A stretch of 64,000 nt of DNA from Bacteroidales bacterium (GTDB lineage Bacteria; Bacteroidota; Bacteroidia; Bacteroidales; UBA932), in contig JAFTWQ010000022.1 of the NCBI GenBank assembly GCA_017465225.1, positions 86,829-150,828 on the forward strand, read 5' to 3'. Below, one piece after another: positions 35,392 to 43,154 of this stretch; the stretch's first letter is position 1; each line of letters begins with the position of its first letter. The notes beneath the pieces are model-generated. The model was not told where the DNA came from. It did no database searches and saw only the letters and a list, made by a program, of their open reading frames with translations. The position numbers and the translations under genes were made by a program.

Positions 35392-35996
35392 AGCTTTCCT
35401 GTCTTGCGGGCAAAATCAATGATGAAATCTGCAGTCCCGTCGATGCCCAGCAGGCTCGAATCAATGCAGATGTCATAGGTCGAGGCAACGCCCCAGTTCC
35501 CGAATGTGTAGTAGTTGTAATATTCAGCCCTGTCCCTGTCTTTTTTCTCTAGCATGTCCATGGCTTTCTCCAGACTGATTCCGGCTCTTTCCGAAACCCT
35601 CTTCGCACGTTCCTCTGCCGGGCATGTAAGGAATACGTCGATGACGCAGTCCATGTCGCGGAGAATATAGTCCGAGCAGCGTCCTACAATGATCGCCGAG
35701 CCTTGTTCCGCGATTCTCCTGATGGTCTCGCTCTGCATCTTGAACAGACCCTTGTCGCTCATGTAATTGTCTGTGTCAGAATAGTTTCCGGCAAAGATGC
35801 TTGAAAGAGAGAAGAATCTTCTCTTTTCATCGCTCTGAACGAAAAGCTCTGCGCTGAAACCGCTGTCCTGGGCGGCTTTGGCTATCAGCTCGCTGTCATA
35901 TACGGGAATACCTAGTTTGCGTCCTAGCGCATCAGCAACGCCCTTTCCGCCGCTGCCGAACTGTCTTCCGATGGTAATGATGATCTTCTTTTCCAT
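35388..35996 (-). CDS. Cytidylate kinase-like family protein
   Basis: A 202-residue cytoplasmic P-loop protein of the AAK6/cytidylate-kinase-like family. The N-terminal I-T-I-G-R-Q-F-G-S-G-G-K-G resembles a Walker A loop in which G-S-G-G-K replaces the usual G-x-G-K-S/T. V-G-R-C-S-D-Y near residue 99 and the R-A-K-R-V-S-E-R lid near 129 fit nucleoside monophosphate kinases. The family is widespread in Bacteroidota beside membrane transporters; its substrate is not established and a true Cmk is usually encoded separately. It sits between a MATE transporter (11 bases upstream) and the serine hydrolase (4-base overlap). Confidence 0.85.
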   Translation of the reverse strand: MEKKIIITIGRQFGSGGKGVADALGRKLGIPVYDSELIAKAAQDSGFSAELFVQSDEKRRFFSLSSIFAGNYSDTDNYMSDKGLFKMQSETIRRIAEQGSAIIVGRCSDYILRDMDCVIDVFLTCPAEERAKRVSERAGISLEKAMDMLEKKDRDRAEYYNYYTFGNWGVASTYDICIDSSLLGIDGTADFIIDFARKTGKL

Positions 35997-36007
35997 GATA
36001 TTGCCTC

Positions 36008-37396
36008 CTATAGCTGACTGCCTAACAAAGATGCGTCTTCGCCGTCCTTGAGCTGGCTGAATTTCTTGAAAAGTCTTCCGAGCATGAAGACCGTCAGAAG
36101 TGTCGCGAGGGCATCAGATATCGGGAAACTCATCCAGACTCCGTTCGCACCGAACCATAAAGGAAGTGCGTAAAGGAGAGGAAGGAGGAAAAGGATCTGT
36201 CTTGAAAGTGACAGGATCACAGATTTCCTTACCATGCCGAGGCTCTGGAAGAAGTTTGTCGCGATCATCTGGAATCCGACGATCGGGAATACCAGCACGT
36301 TTATCCTCAATGCTTTTGCAGAGAGTTCTACCAGTTCCTTGTCATGCGTGAATATGCCGACTGCGGTTTCAGGGAAGAACATTCCGAAGATGAAGCAGAG
36401 GGTAGTCATGACCATTGCCAGCTTTGCTGTCTTCCAGAACACTTCCTTCACTCTTGAATACTGACGTGCTCCATAATTGTATCCTGCAATAGGCTGCATT
36501 CCCTGATTGAGGCCCATGCATATCATGATGAACATGAATATGAAACGGTTGCATATTCCGTAGGCTCCGATTCCGAGGTCTCCGCTGTATTTACGGAGCT
36601 GCTGGTTGATGAAGAGGGTCACCAGGCAGGCTGCGGCGTTCATGAGGAATGGTCCCATACCGATTGACAATGAGTCCTTTGCGACCCTCATGTCAAGCCT
36701 CAGGATGCCTTTCTCGAAATGGAATGGACGGGTCTTGTCATTGAAATGGTGCAGTACGACGAGCATCGCTATTGTCTGCGCGATCACTGTCGCCCATGCA
36801 GCTCCTGCTATGCCCATATCCAGCACGAAAATGAAGATCGGGTCAAGGATCGTGTTGAAGACTACCGTGAATATGGTCAGTCCCATAGCCTTTTTCGGAT
36901 TCCCGGATGACCTCATTGCCGCATTCAGGCCGAAGTAGAGGTGGGTGACGACGTTTCCGATGAGGATGATCGAAATGTATTCCTTGGCGTACGGGAGTGT
37001 GTTCTCACTGGCTCCGAAGAAATAGAGGATGGGGTCAATGAAGATCAGGGCGATGGCCATGAAGACCAGTCCGATGATGATGTTCAGGCTGACGACATTT
37101 CCGAGGACCTTGTTTGCTGCCTTGTAGTTCTTCTGACCGAGGAGCACGGAAAGCATGGTGGCCGCTCCGGCGCCGACAAGAGTGCCGAATGCGGTGGAAA
37201 GGTTCATGAGCGGGAATGTCACCGCAAGTCCGGAAATGGCCATAGGACCTACGCCTTGGCCGATGAATATGCTGTCCACCATGTTATACAGCGAGGATGC
37301 TGTCTGCGCGATGATGGCCGGCAAGGCGTACTGCTTGAGCAGCTTGCCTATCTTTTCCGTTCCTAGTTCTAATGGTACTGCCGATCTTTCTGCCAT
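36008..37396 (-). CDS. MATE family efflux transporter
   Basis: A 462-residue inner-membrane exporter with about twelve hydrophobic segments in two similar halves, of the multidrug and toxin extrusion family (Na+ or H+ antiport). The first helix region P-A-I-I-A-Q-T-A-S-S-L-Y-N-M-V-D-S-I-F-I and the later M-R-S-S-G-N-P-K-K-A-M and P-I-A-G-Y-N-Y-G-A-R are family hallmarks. Start is set at 37396 (M-A-E-R-S), one base downstream of the preceding FKBP gene stop, rather than at an upstream ATG that would overlap that gene by 20 bases. Substrate is unknown. It shares a transcript with the kinase-like and hydrolase genes. Confidence 0.93.
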   Translation of the reverse strand: MAERSAVPLELGTEKIGKLLKQYALPAIIAQTASSLYNMVDSIFIGQGVGPMAISGLAVTFPLMNLSTAFGTLVGAGAATMLSVLLGQKNYKAANKVLGNVVSLNIIIGLVFMAIALIFIDPILYFFGASENTLPYAKEYISIILIGNVVTHLYFGLNAAMRSSGNPKKAMGLTIFTVVFNTILDPIFIFVLDMGIAGAAWATVIAQTIAMLVVLHHFNDKTRPFHFEKGILRLDMRVAKDSLSIGMGPFLMNAAACLVTLFINQQLRKYSGDLGIGAYGICNRFIFMFIMICMGLNQGMQPIAGYNYGARQYSRVKEVFWKTAKLAMVMTTLCFIFGMFFPETAVGIFTHDKELVELSAKALRINVLVFPIVGFQMIATNFFQSLGMVRKSVILSLSRQILFLLPLLYALPLWFGANGVWMSFPISDALATLLTVFMLGRLFKKFSQLKDGEDASLLGSQL

Positions 37397-37397
37397 C

Positions 37398-38420
37398 CTA
37401 GTCCTCCGGTTCTTCAACTATCTCGATTTCGAAGATGAGCGGAGCATATCCAGGGATGCTGGCACCGCTGCCGTTGTAGCTGTATCCAAGAGAAGAAGTG
37501 AAGACTCCTATACCCTTGCCCATAGGATTCATATGCCAGAGAGTGAGGGCGAAACCCTTGATGGTAGATGACTTCGAGCTGCCCATGGTGATATCTGTAT
37601 ATTTCTCGCCCCAGTTGATGCGGGTAGGCTCGTAAGTCCTTGAAGATGAATAGATGCCATTATCCTTGGCGATCTTCTCGTCAGTAGTGTCGAATACCTG
37701 TCCGTTCAGGAGTCTTCCCGTGTAGTTGATGTAGATGGTAGTGTCCTTCGCGAACTTTTCGGAAGCGTTTCCGGCTTCGATCGGCTGATAATAGAAGCCG
37801 GTCGTGTCGTTTACGATCTTGCTGTTGAAAGTCTCCGGATTGGCCTTTATATACTTTTCGATCTGCGAGATCTCGTAGTTGTTGATGCTGTCTGCGAAAT
37901 CCCTGACCGTGATGTCGTAGATGGTGTTGGTACCTGTCGATGAGTTCTTGAGATAATCGGCAGGGTCGTCATATGACTTGTAAGTCATCAGCCAGCTTGG
38001 GATGATGACCTTCTTTCGTCCGCCGGCCTTCATGCCGATCACCGCATCTGCAAGACCTGCCTGAATTGTGGTCTTGATCGTTGTGAGTACCTTTGGACCA
38101 TAGTATGCTGTAGTGTCAAATGTACCGAGCTGCTTTGCGGTCTCCTTCGATGTATATGAAGATATGTTTCCTTCGAGATCAGTCACGGTGTAATCTGCGA
38201 TGATGAATCCGTCTTCCTTCACCTCGGCGCCTGTTCCTTCCTCTTCTTCAATTACATAGATGCCGAGGCCGCTAGGCTGAAGGTCAGGGTAGTTCACTTC
38301 CATCCATGCGTTGAAATACCTTTCGTTGGCATCATTCGCTCCCACCTTGGGAGTCTTGGCGCAACCTGCCGCAACCAGCGCTGCAGCAAGCAGTAATATT
38401 GTCTTGATTGTCTTGTTCAT
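37398..38420 (-). CDS. FKBP-type peptidyl-prolyl isomerase-like lipoprotein
   Basis: A 340-residue lipoprotein (A-A-G-C, Cys at residue 20) with two FKBP-like regions. The first lies about residues 60-155 (A-D-Y-T-V-T-D-L-E-G, then I-G-M-K-A-G-G-R-K-K-V-I-I-P). The second lies about 225-335 (I-Y-I-N-Y-T-G-R-L-L-N-G-Q-V-F-D-T-T, ending Y-A-P-L-I-F-E-I-E-I-V). FKBPs catalyse proline isomerisation and act as chaperones. A double FKBP module in a lipoprotein points to envelope protein folding. Whether both domains are active is not clear: the second keeps the Y-x-G-x-L and F-D motifs better. A related lipoprotein gene lies just upstream. Confidence 0.88.
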   Translation of the reverse strand: MNKTIKTILLLAAALVAAGCAKTPKVGANDANERYFNAWMEVNYPDLQPSGLGIYVIEEEEGTGAEVKEDGFIIADYTVTDLEGNISSYTSKETAKQLGTFDTTAYYGPKVLTTIKTTIQAGLADAVIGMKAGGRKKVIIPSWLMTYKSYDDPADYLKNSSTGTNTIYDITVRDFADSINNYEISQIEKYIKANPETFNSKIVNDTTGFYYQPIEAGNASEKFAKDTTIYINYTGRLLNGQVFDTTDEKIAKDNGIYSSSRTYEPTRINWGEKYTDITMGSSKSSTIKGFALTLWHMNPMGKGIGVFTSSLGYSYNGSGASIPGYAPLIFEIEIVEEPED

Positions 38421-38443
38421 TCTTGAATTGAAATATTAACTCG

Positions 38444-38451
38444 CAAAGATA
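38444..38451 (-). promoter_or_regulatory. Possible -7 element for the FKBP-MATE group
   Basis: On the minus strand this reads TATCTTTG, a match to TAnnTTTG, 23 bases before the FKBP start codon. No clear -33 box was found. Confidence 0.4.
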
Positions 38452-38469
38452 GTAAAAAAAGTGATACCT

Positions 38470-39162
38470 CTAGTCATTGGATACTCCTACAACCCAAATC
38501 TGGAAGGCCAGGGCGGAATTTGCAGGAATTGTGCCAAAGACACTGTTGCCGAATGCATATTTCCCGGAGAAGAGGATGTCGCATCGCTCCCCGGCTCTCA
38601 CGCCGATAAGTCCGTCCCTCAATCCTTCGATGAGTTCTGTCTCTCCGAGGTTTATTTCGTACAGCGAGTAGTCCGGGTCGGTAAGCAAGAAGTTGGAGCT
38701 TTCGGCGGTTGCCTGATGGTTGGTCACGAAGAGGTTCTTCTTGTCAATGCTTCCGCTGAAAGTGTAGCCGGCATAGTAGAACGATACGGAACCGTCAGGT
38801 TCGAGCATCGGACCGGTGCCTTCGATACGCACCAGTCTTGTCGATCCGCCGTTGTATACGACTCGCAGAGAATCAGTTATTGTCGTGTCTCGCTTCTGGG
38901 TCTCGTGCTTTACCTCGATTCCGGCAATGGTGGTGTCTATGACCATCTTGTCGTCGACATATGTGGTGTCAAAGACGAATGTAGTGTCGAGGTAGGTCCT
39001 CAACGTGTCGATGATGACCGAATCCCTGGTTCCTGTCGGGTTCTTGGCAATGTATGAGTCTATGTTTGCTTCCTGCTTGTTGTATCCTTCCTCCAGTTTT
39101 TCCTTGAGGCATGAACTGCCGGCGATGCAAAGCAGCAGGAGCGCGAAAATCCTATTTTTCAT
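38470..39162 (-). CDS. FKBP-like lipoprotein
   Basis: A 230-residue lipoprotein (A-G-S-S-C, Cys near residue 18) whose C-terminal part looks like a shortened FKBP domain: S-F-Y-Y-A-G-Y-T-F-S-G near 125, L-I-E-G-L-R-D-G-L-I-G-V-R-A-G-E-R near 183, and P-A-N-S-A-L-A-F-Q-I-W-V-V at the end. The aromatic core is only partly kept, so isomerase activity is doubtful. Start 39162 is chosen because it gives the signal peptide; the upstream in-frame ATG would extend 57 bases further into the phosphoesterase gene. The start overlaps that gene's stop by 11 bases, so the two are translationally coupled. Confidence 0.82.
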   Translation of the reverse strand: MKNRIFALLLLCIAGSSCLKEKLEEGYNKQEANIDSYIAKNPTGTRDSVIIDTLRTYLDTTFVFDTTYVDDKMVIDTTIAGIEVKHETQKRDTTITDSLRVVYNGGSTRLVRIEGTGPMLEPDGSVSFYYAGYTFSGSIDKKNLFVTNHQATAESSNFLLTDPDYSLYEINLGETELIEGLRDGLIGVRAGERCDILFSGKYAFGNSVFGTIPANSALAFQIWVVGVSND

Positions 39163-40219
39163 CTTCTTTCTTCTGTGTAAGGAATATATGTGTGTGTCTT
39201 TCAATGTATTCTGCTGCATCTTTGATGCCTGCGATGTCTCCCGGGATGTTCAGCTTTCCTCCGGCGGCATTCTCGTGACCGCCTCCGTTGAAATACAGGG
39301 AAGCGCATCTGTTGGCCGAAGTGCCTTTCTTCGACCTTATGGAAACCCTGACCTTGCTGTCTTCTTCCTTGAGAAGCAGGCTCATCCTGACTTCGGAGAT
39401 GGAAAGAGGCATGTTTACGAATCCTTCCGTGTCTCCCTCTGCAACATTGTATCTTTCAAGCGTTTCCTTGTCCAGCACTATGTATGCGACTCCGTCTTCC
39501 GTAATGGTCATGAGATCCTTCATCATATGTCCGAGCACCCTCAGACGGTTCTCGCCGTACTGGTTGTAGAGGTGGGCGAGGATGCCGTCTCTGTCGACTC
39601 CTGCGGCAAGCAGCGCCGATGCCATGCGGAACGTGGACGGGTAGGTCGAGTTCGCGAAATTGTTTGTGTCGGTAGTCATTCCGGTCATGAGGGCTGTCGC
39701 CGATGCTGCCGGAAGCATGGATGCATCATGAGCGATGCGTCCGGTCTCCATGAGTATCTGATAGGTAAGCTCCGAAGCTGATGAAATGTCCGTCTCGGAG
39801 AATGAAAGGTCGAAGCATTCCCTGTCAGGGTTGAGGTGGTGGTCGATAAGGATCTTGTCGGCTTTAGATTCCTTCAGGGCGTCTTCAAGCTTGTCCGCGC
39901 GGTGGAATGCATTGAAATCCAGGCAGAAAAGCAGGTCGCTGTCGCGTACGGCGGTTTCTGCCTCTACAGGCTTCTCCTGGCGAATGATAAGGTCAGAGGC
40001 AGGGATGCCTTCCGTGAGAAACTGCAGATATGGAGGGCATGGATCGTTCAGGACAATCTTGGCGCCCGCGCTTGTGAATGTGCAGAGATAATGGTACATT
40101 GCCACACTGCTGCCCATCGCATCGCCGTCCGGTTTCATGTGGGTGACGATTGCTATCCTTCTTGCCTGCGATATTAATTTCTCAAGCTTGTCTATGTTGC
40201 ATGAATTGATGTCTTCCAT
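39152..40219 (-). CDS. nrnA: DHH/DHHA1 phosphoesterase, NrnA-like oligoribonuclease
   Basis: A 355-residue cytoplasmic enzyme of the DHH family. The N-terminal domain has T-H-M-K-P-D-G-D-A-M-G-S-S (about 26-38) and the namesake D-H-H in L-I-D-H-H near 114. The DHHA1 substrate domain ends with G-G-G-H-E-N-A-A-G-G-K-L near 321. Such proteins degrade short RNA or cyclic-dinucleotide products to mononucleotides and can act on 3'-phosphoadenosine 5'-phosphate. The start M-E-D-I-N at 40219 is preferred over an upstream one that runs into the promoter region. It is divergent from the membrane-anchored gene at 40330. Confidence 0.9.
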   Translation of the reverse strand: MEDINSCNIDKLEKLISQARRIAIVTHMKPDGDAMGSSVAMYHYLCTFTSAGAKIVLNDPCPPYLQFLTEGIPASDLIIRQEKPVEAETAVRDSDLLFCLDFNAFHRADKLEDALKESKADKILIDHHLNPDRECFDLSFSETDISSASELTYQILMETGRIAHDASMLPAASATALMTGMTTDTNNFANSTYPSTFRMASALLAAGVDRDGILAHLYNQYGENRLRVLGHMMKDLMTITEDGVAYIVLDKETLERYNVAEGDTEGFVNMPLSISEVRMSLLLKEEDSKVRVSIRSKKGTSANRCASLYFNGGGHENAAGGKLNIPGDIAGIKDAAEYIERHTHIFLTQKKEDEK

Positions 40220-40243
40220 TGCTGATGTCCGAATTTTCGGTTG

Positions 40244-40251
40244 CAAAATTA
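40244..40251 (-). promoter_or_regulatory. -7 element for the nrnA transcript
   Basis: Minus-strand TAATTTTG matches TAnnTTTG and lies 24 bases before the nrnA start. A -33 box is not clear. It lies back to back with the plus-strand promoter at 40261-40291. Confidence 0.45.
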
Positions 40252-40260
40252 CAAATTATA

Positions 40261-40291
40261 TTGCATTTCATAAATGAATTTTCTAACTTTG
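40261..40291 (+). promoter_or_regulatory. Bacteroidota-type promoter for the 40330 gene cluster
   Basis: TTG (40261-40263), 20 bases, then TAACTTTG (40284-40291) fit the -33/-7 pattern. Transcription would start near 40297, about 33 bases before the ATG at 40330. Confidence 0.7.
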
Positions 40292-40329
40292 TCCGTTGTT
40301 TTGTAACGAAAAATATAAACACTAAAATA

Positions 40330-41034
40330 ATGGGTTCAATTATTAAAAAGGTATTTACCTATCTGCTTCTCCCAGCGGCTATCGTGGGATTGACTTATCT
40401 TCTCGTACAGAGCGTTATGGAGCCTGTAAAGTTCAACAAGCACAAGGATTATCGTTCAGAGATCGCGGTTCAGCGTCTTAAGGATATCCGTGAGCTTCAG
40501 GTTGCTTTCAAGAATGTGAACGCTCGTTATGCTTCTACAATTGACTCTCTTATCCAGTTCTACAACGACGGTAAGATGCAGATCACTCTTCAGGTAGGAT
40601 CAAAGGATGACTCACTCGCAATGGCTCATACTGAGCAGATCAAGAAGAAGTTCCGCGGCCTCAAGCCAGACGCTCTCAACAAGAAGCTCCATGAGCTTTA
40701 TCTTGCAGGCGAGCAGAACCTCGTGTTCCAGGTGAACAGCGAGATCGCCGTTAAGGATACGCTCTTCAATGACCGTCCTAATTTCATCGTTGACTCTCTC
40801 GCATTCATCCCATTCTGCGGTGATTCAATCATCATGGAGTCTACAATCAAGAAGGTGTCAGGCGTGAACGTTCCTCTCTTCGAGGCGAAGATGCCTTATA
40901 AGAGCCTTCTTAAGGGTCTTGACAATCAGCTCCGTATCAACCTTGACGCAGAGCGTGAGGACAAGGGACACTACAAGGGACTTATGGTTGGTAGCATCGA
41001 TGCTCCTAACAACAATGCAGGAAACTGGGAGTAG
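40330..41034 (+). CDS. Membrane-anchored periplasmic protein of unknown function
   Basis: A 234-residue protein not recognised as a named family. One N-terminal membrane helix (about residues 8-26, Y-L-L-L-P-A-A-I-V-G-L-T-Y-L-L-V) with a short basic cytoplasmic end is followed by a soluble region outside the membrane. That region contains a helical stretch rich in Lys, Arg and Glu (about 35-75) and then mixed alpha/beta sequence. It reads like a conserved Bacteroidales envelope protein. It begins a tight run with DUF3822 (9 bases) and rsmD (7 bases). The first in-frame ATG at 40219 is not used: it precedes the promoter and gives no topology. Codon choice suggests good expression. Confidence 0.75.
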   Translation: MGSIIKKVFTYLLLPAAIVGLTYLLVQSVMEPVKFNKHKDYRSEIAVQRLKDIRELQVAFKNVNARYASTIDSLIQFYNDGKMQITLQVGSKDDSLAMAHTEQIKKKFRGLKPDALNKKLHELYLAGEQNLVFQVNSEIAVKDTLFNDRPNFIVDSLAFIPFCGDSIIMESTIKKVSGVNVPLFEAKMPYKSLLKGLDNQLRINLDAEREDKGHYKGLMVGSIDAPNNNAGNWE

Positions 41035-41043
41035 TCACCGACT

Positions 41044-41724
41044 ATGACAAATATGAGAAACAGGATATCCATTCAAGTCGGCTTGAGTGGATATTCTTTT
41101 AAATTACAGGCCGATGGTGAAGAGCGCGTATCCGACTGGATGAGCGCGGAGAGGATCTTTACCACTCCGGAATTCCAGAAGAGGTATGACGAGGTCGAAC
41201 TGGCTTTGTTTACGCCGAAATTCACGCTGATTCCGGCCCAGTTCCATCATCCGCTTCATGCCAGGAAGATGCTCGCGGATGTGGTCTCCATATCAGACGA
41301 TGATGTGGTAGAGTTTGCGGAGCTGCCGGAATGTGCCGCCGTTCTTCTATATTCCAACACGATAGGTGAGACTCTCTCGAAGGTCCTTTCGGAGTCGGTG
41401 CTCACTATTGGAGGAGAACGCTCGAAGCCGCTTCCGGAAGCGTATTATCTCCTCAAGAAGATTCCGGAGATCACCGATTACAACAAGATCATTGCCTCCT
41501 ATATGGACGGTTGGCTTTATCTTGTGATAGCGCAGGGCAAGAGTCTGCTTCTGTGTAACGCATTCCAGGCGCCGGACTTCACGACAGCCGAATACTTCAT
41601 CTTCATGGCTATGAAGAAGCTTCAGATGAATCCGGAAGTGTCATCCATATGTTTCAGGACACGGCTTGAGGAAGACCAGGAAATGTCGCTTTACAGATAT
41701 TTCAAGAATGTAGAGCATATATAA
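41044..41724 (+). CDS. DUF3822 family protein
   Basis: A 226-residue cytoplasmic protein matching DUF3822, a Bacteroidota family with an actin-like/ASKHA-related appearance but no proven function. The opening I-S-I-Q-V-G-L-S-G-Y-S-F-K-L is family-typical, as is F-T-P-K-F-T-L-I-P near residue 57. It lies directly before rsmD, an arrangement that recurs in Bacteroidota, so a role linked to ribosome or RNA biology is possible but unproven. A second ATG three codons in (M-R-N-R) could also serve as start. Confidence 0.85.
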   Translation: MTNMRNRISIQVGLSGYSFKLQADGEERVSDWMSAERIFTTPEFQKRYDEVELALFTPKFTLIPAQFHHPLHARKMLADVVSISDDDVVEFAELPECAAVLLYSNTIGETLSKVLSESVLTIGGERSKPLPEAYYLLKKIPEITDYNKIIASYMDGWLYLVIAQGKSLLLCNAFQAPDFTTAEYFIFMAMKKLQMNPEVSSICFRTRLEEDQEMSLYRYFKNVEHI

Positions 41725-41731
41725 AAGGTAT

Positions 41732-42286
41732 ATGAGGATAATAGGAGGAAGATTAAAAGGCAAGACCATTCTGCCGCCGCAGGGATACAAGGCGCGTCCG
41801 ACAACGGACTTCGCGAAGGAAGGGCTTTTCAATGTCCTTAATAATGAATATGAGATGGAAGGCCTGCAGGTCCTTGACCTTTTCGGAGGTACGGGCGCCA
41901 TTTCATATGAGTTCGCATCCCGCGGTGCTTCCATGGTCTATTGTGTGGAGATGCTTCCGCTTCATGCGAATTTCATTAAGTCGCAGGCCGCGAAGTTCGG
42001 CATGAAGAATCTTACGGTAGTAAGACATAACGTCTTCGAATTTCTCGAGATATGTCATGAGAAGTTCGATATTATCTTTGCAGATCCGCCGTATGCCCTG
42101 GAGGATCTTGCAACCTTGCCTGACAAGGTTTTCGCCAAGGAAATCCTCCACCCTGGCGCGTATTTCATCCTGGAGCACCCGGAGGAGCATAATTTTGAGT
42201 CTCATCCCCGTTTCGTGAAGGAAAAGAAATACGGTAATGTGCATTTTTCGTTTTTCGAAATGCCGTCTTCAGAGACCGAAGCCTAA
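41732..42286 (+). CDS. rsmD: 16S rRNA (guanine(966)-N2)-methyltransferase RsmD
   Basis: A 184-residue SAM-dependent methyltransferase that modifies G966 of 16S rRNA in the assembled small subunit. The N-terminal M-R-I-I-G-G-R-L-K-G-K and R-P-T-T-D-F-A-K-E-G-L-F are RsmD hallmarks. The SAM-binding loop is V-L-D-L-F-G-G-T-G-A-I (about 46-56), and the catalytic D-P-P-Y follows near residue 116. Length is normal. It ends directly against the start of the next gene (TAA|ATG). Confidence 0.95.
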   Translation: MRIIGGRLKGKTILPPQGYKARPTTDFAKEGLFNVLNNEYEMEGLQVLDLFGGTGAISYEFASRGASMVYCVEMLPLHANFIKSQAAKFGMKNLTVVRHNVFEFLEICHEKFDIIFADPPYALEDLATLPDKVFAKEILHPGAYFILEHPEEHNFESHPRFVKEKKYGNVHFSFFEMPSSETEA

Positions 42287-43141
42287 ATGAATCAGACCAT
42301 GAAAAAACTTTTTCTTGTAATATCAGCATTCATCATCACTCTTGCCGCATACGCTCAGACCGCAACCAGCCTTTTCTGGCGCAGCGACTCTCTTCAGGTA
42401 AACGAAATCGTTTCCGAGACTGGAGACCAGTATCGCAAGGTGGGACATCATGGCCCTGCGATAGAGAACAGCCATATGATTCTCCGCCTGTATTTCAATG
42501 ACAGCGGAGCCATCGACCTGTACTCGAAGAGCGGAAGAGGCATGGAGCTCGAGAGGTACCTGTGGTATCCGGATGCAGAGCAGCAGGCAGCAGGAGCCGG
42601 GGTGGACGGATATATTGTAGGAAAGACAGTCGGATGTGGCGGAATCGCATTGTGGGACGGAGAGAAGGAGGTGAAGCTGGTAGCGACAAAGGGCCGTACC
42701 GCACGTGTCGGAGACACGAAGAAGGGCTCGTATGTCGAGATGATCGCATATGGAGTCGAGTACATGGACGGACTTGTCGACATCATGATCAGGATCGATG
42801 TGACAGCAAAGAGCCGTCTCGCTACAGTCACGGCTTCCGAACTTTCCGGAAAGAAGGTGCAGTTTCTGACCGGTGTGAACTATCATGAAGGACAGAGGGT
42901 GAGCCATGACAAGGATCATATCTCCGTGTGGGGACTCCATCCGGCAAAGGAGGCATCGCTGCCTATCGGCGCCGCATTGCTTTTCTCCTCGAAGGCATTC
43001 CCGACAGTGGAGAAGACCGGTGACATGGTAAGAGCGATTTCAGCTCCTTCATCGGAAATCAAGACAAGAATACTTGCCGCTTCGACAAAGGAAGCGGAAT
43101 TGAACAGCGCAAGGCGCTTTGAAGAATATGTAGTAGATTAG
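42287..43141 (+). CDS. Secreted DUF4861-like protein
   Basis: A 284-residue secreted protein with a Sec signal peptide (cleavage near A-Y-A-Q-T, about residue 24). Its beta-rich body resembles DUF4861, a family often seen near polysaccharide-degrading genes. Motifs such as G-H-H-G-P-A-I-E-N near 53 and D-I-M-I-R-I-D-V near 165 fit a galactose-mutarotase-like or lectin-type beta-sandwich, but the function is not established. An ATG at 42299 (M-K-K-L-F) is an equally good start. It follows rsmD with no gap and precedes sulP by 13 bases, so it looks co-transcribed with unrelated functions. Confidence 0.7.
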   Translation: MNQTMKKLFLVISAFIITLAAYAQTATSLFWRSDSLQVNEIVSETGDQYRKVGHHGPAIENSHMILRLYFNDSGAIDLYSKSGRGMELERYLWYPDAEQQAAGAGVDGYIVGKTVGCGGIALWDGEKEVKLVATKGRTARVGDTKKGSYVEMIAYGVEYMDGLVDIMIRIDVTAKSRLATVTASELSGKKVQFLTGVNYHEGQRVSHDKDHISVWGLHPAKEASLPIGAALLFSSKAFPTVEKTGDMVRAISAPSSEIKTRILAASTKEAELNSARRFEEYVVD

Positions 43142-43154
43142 TTATTGGTGTATT

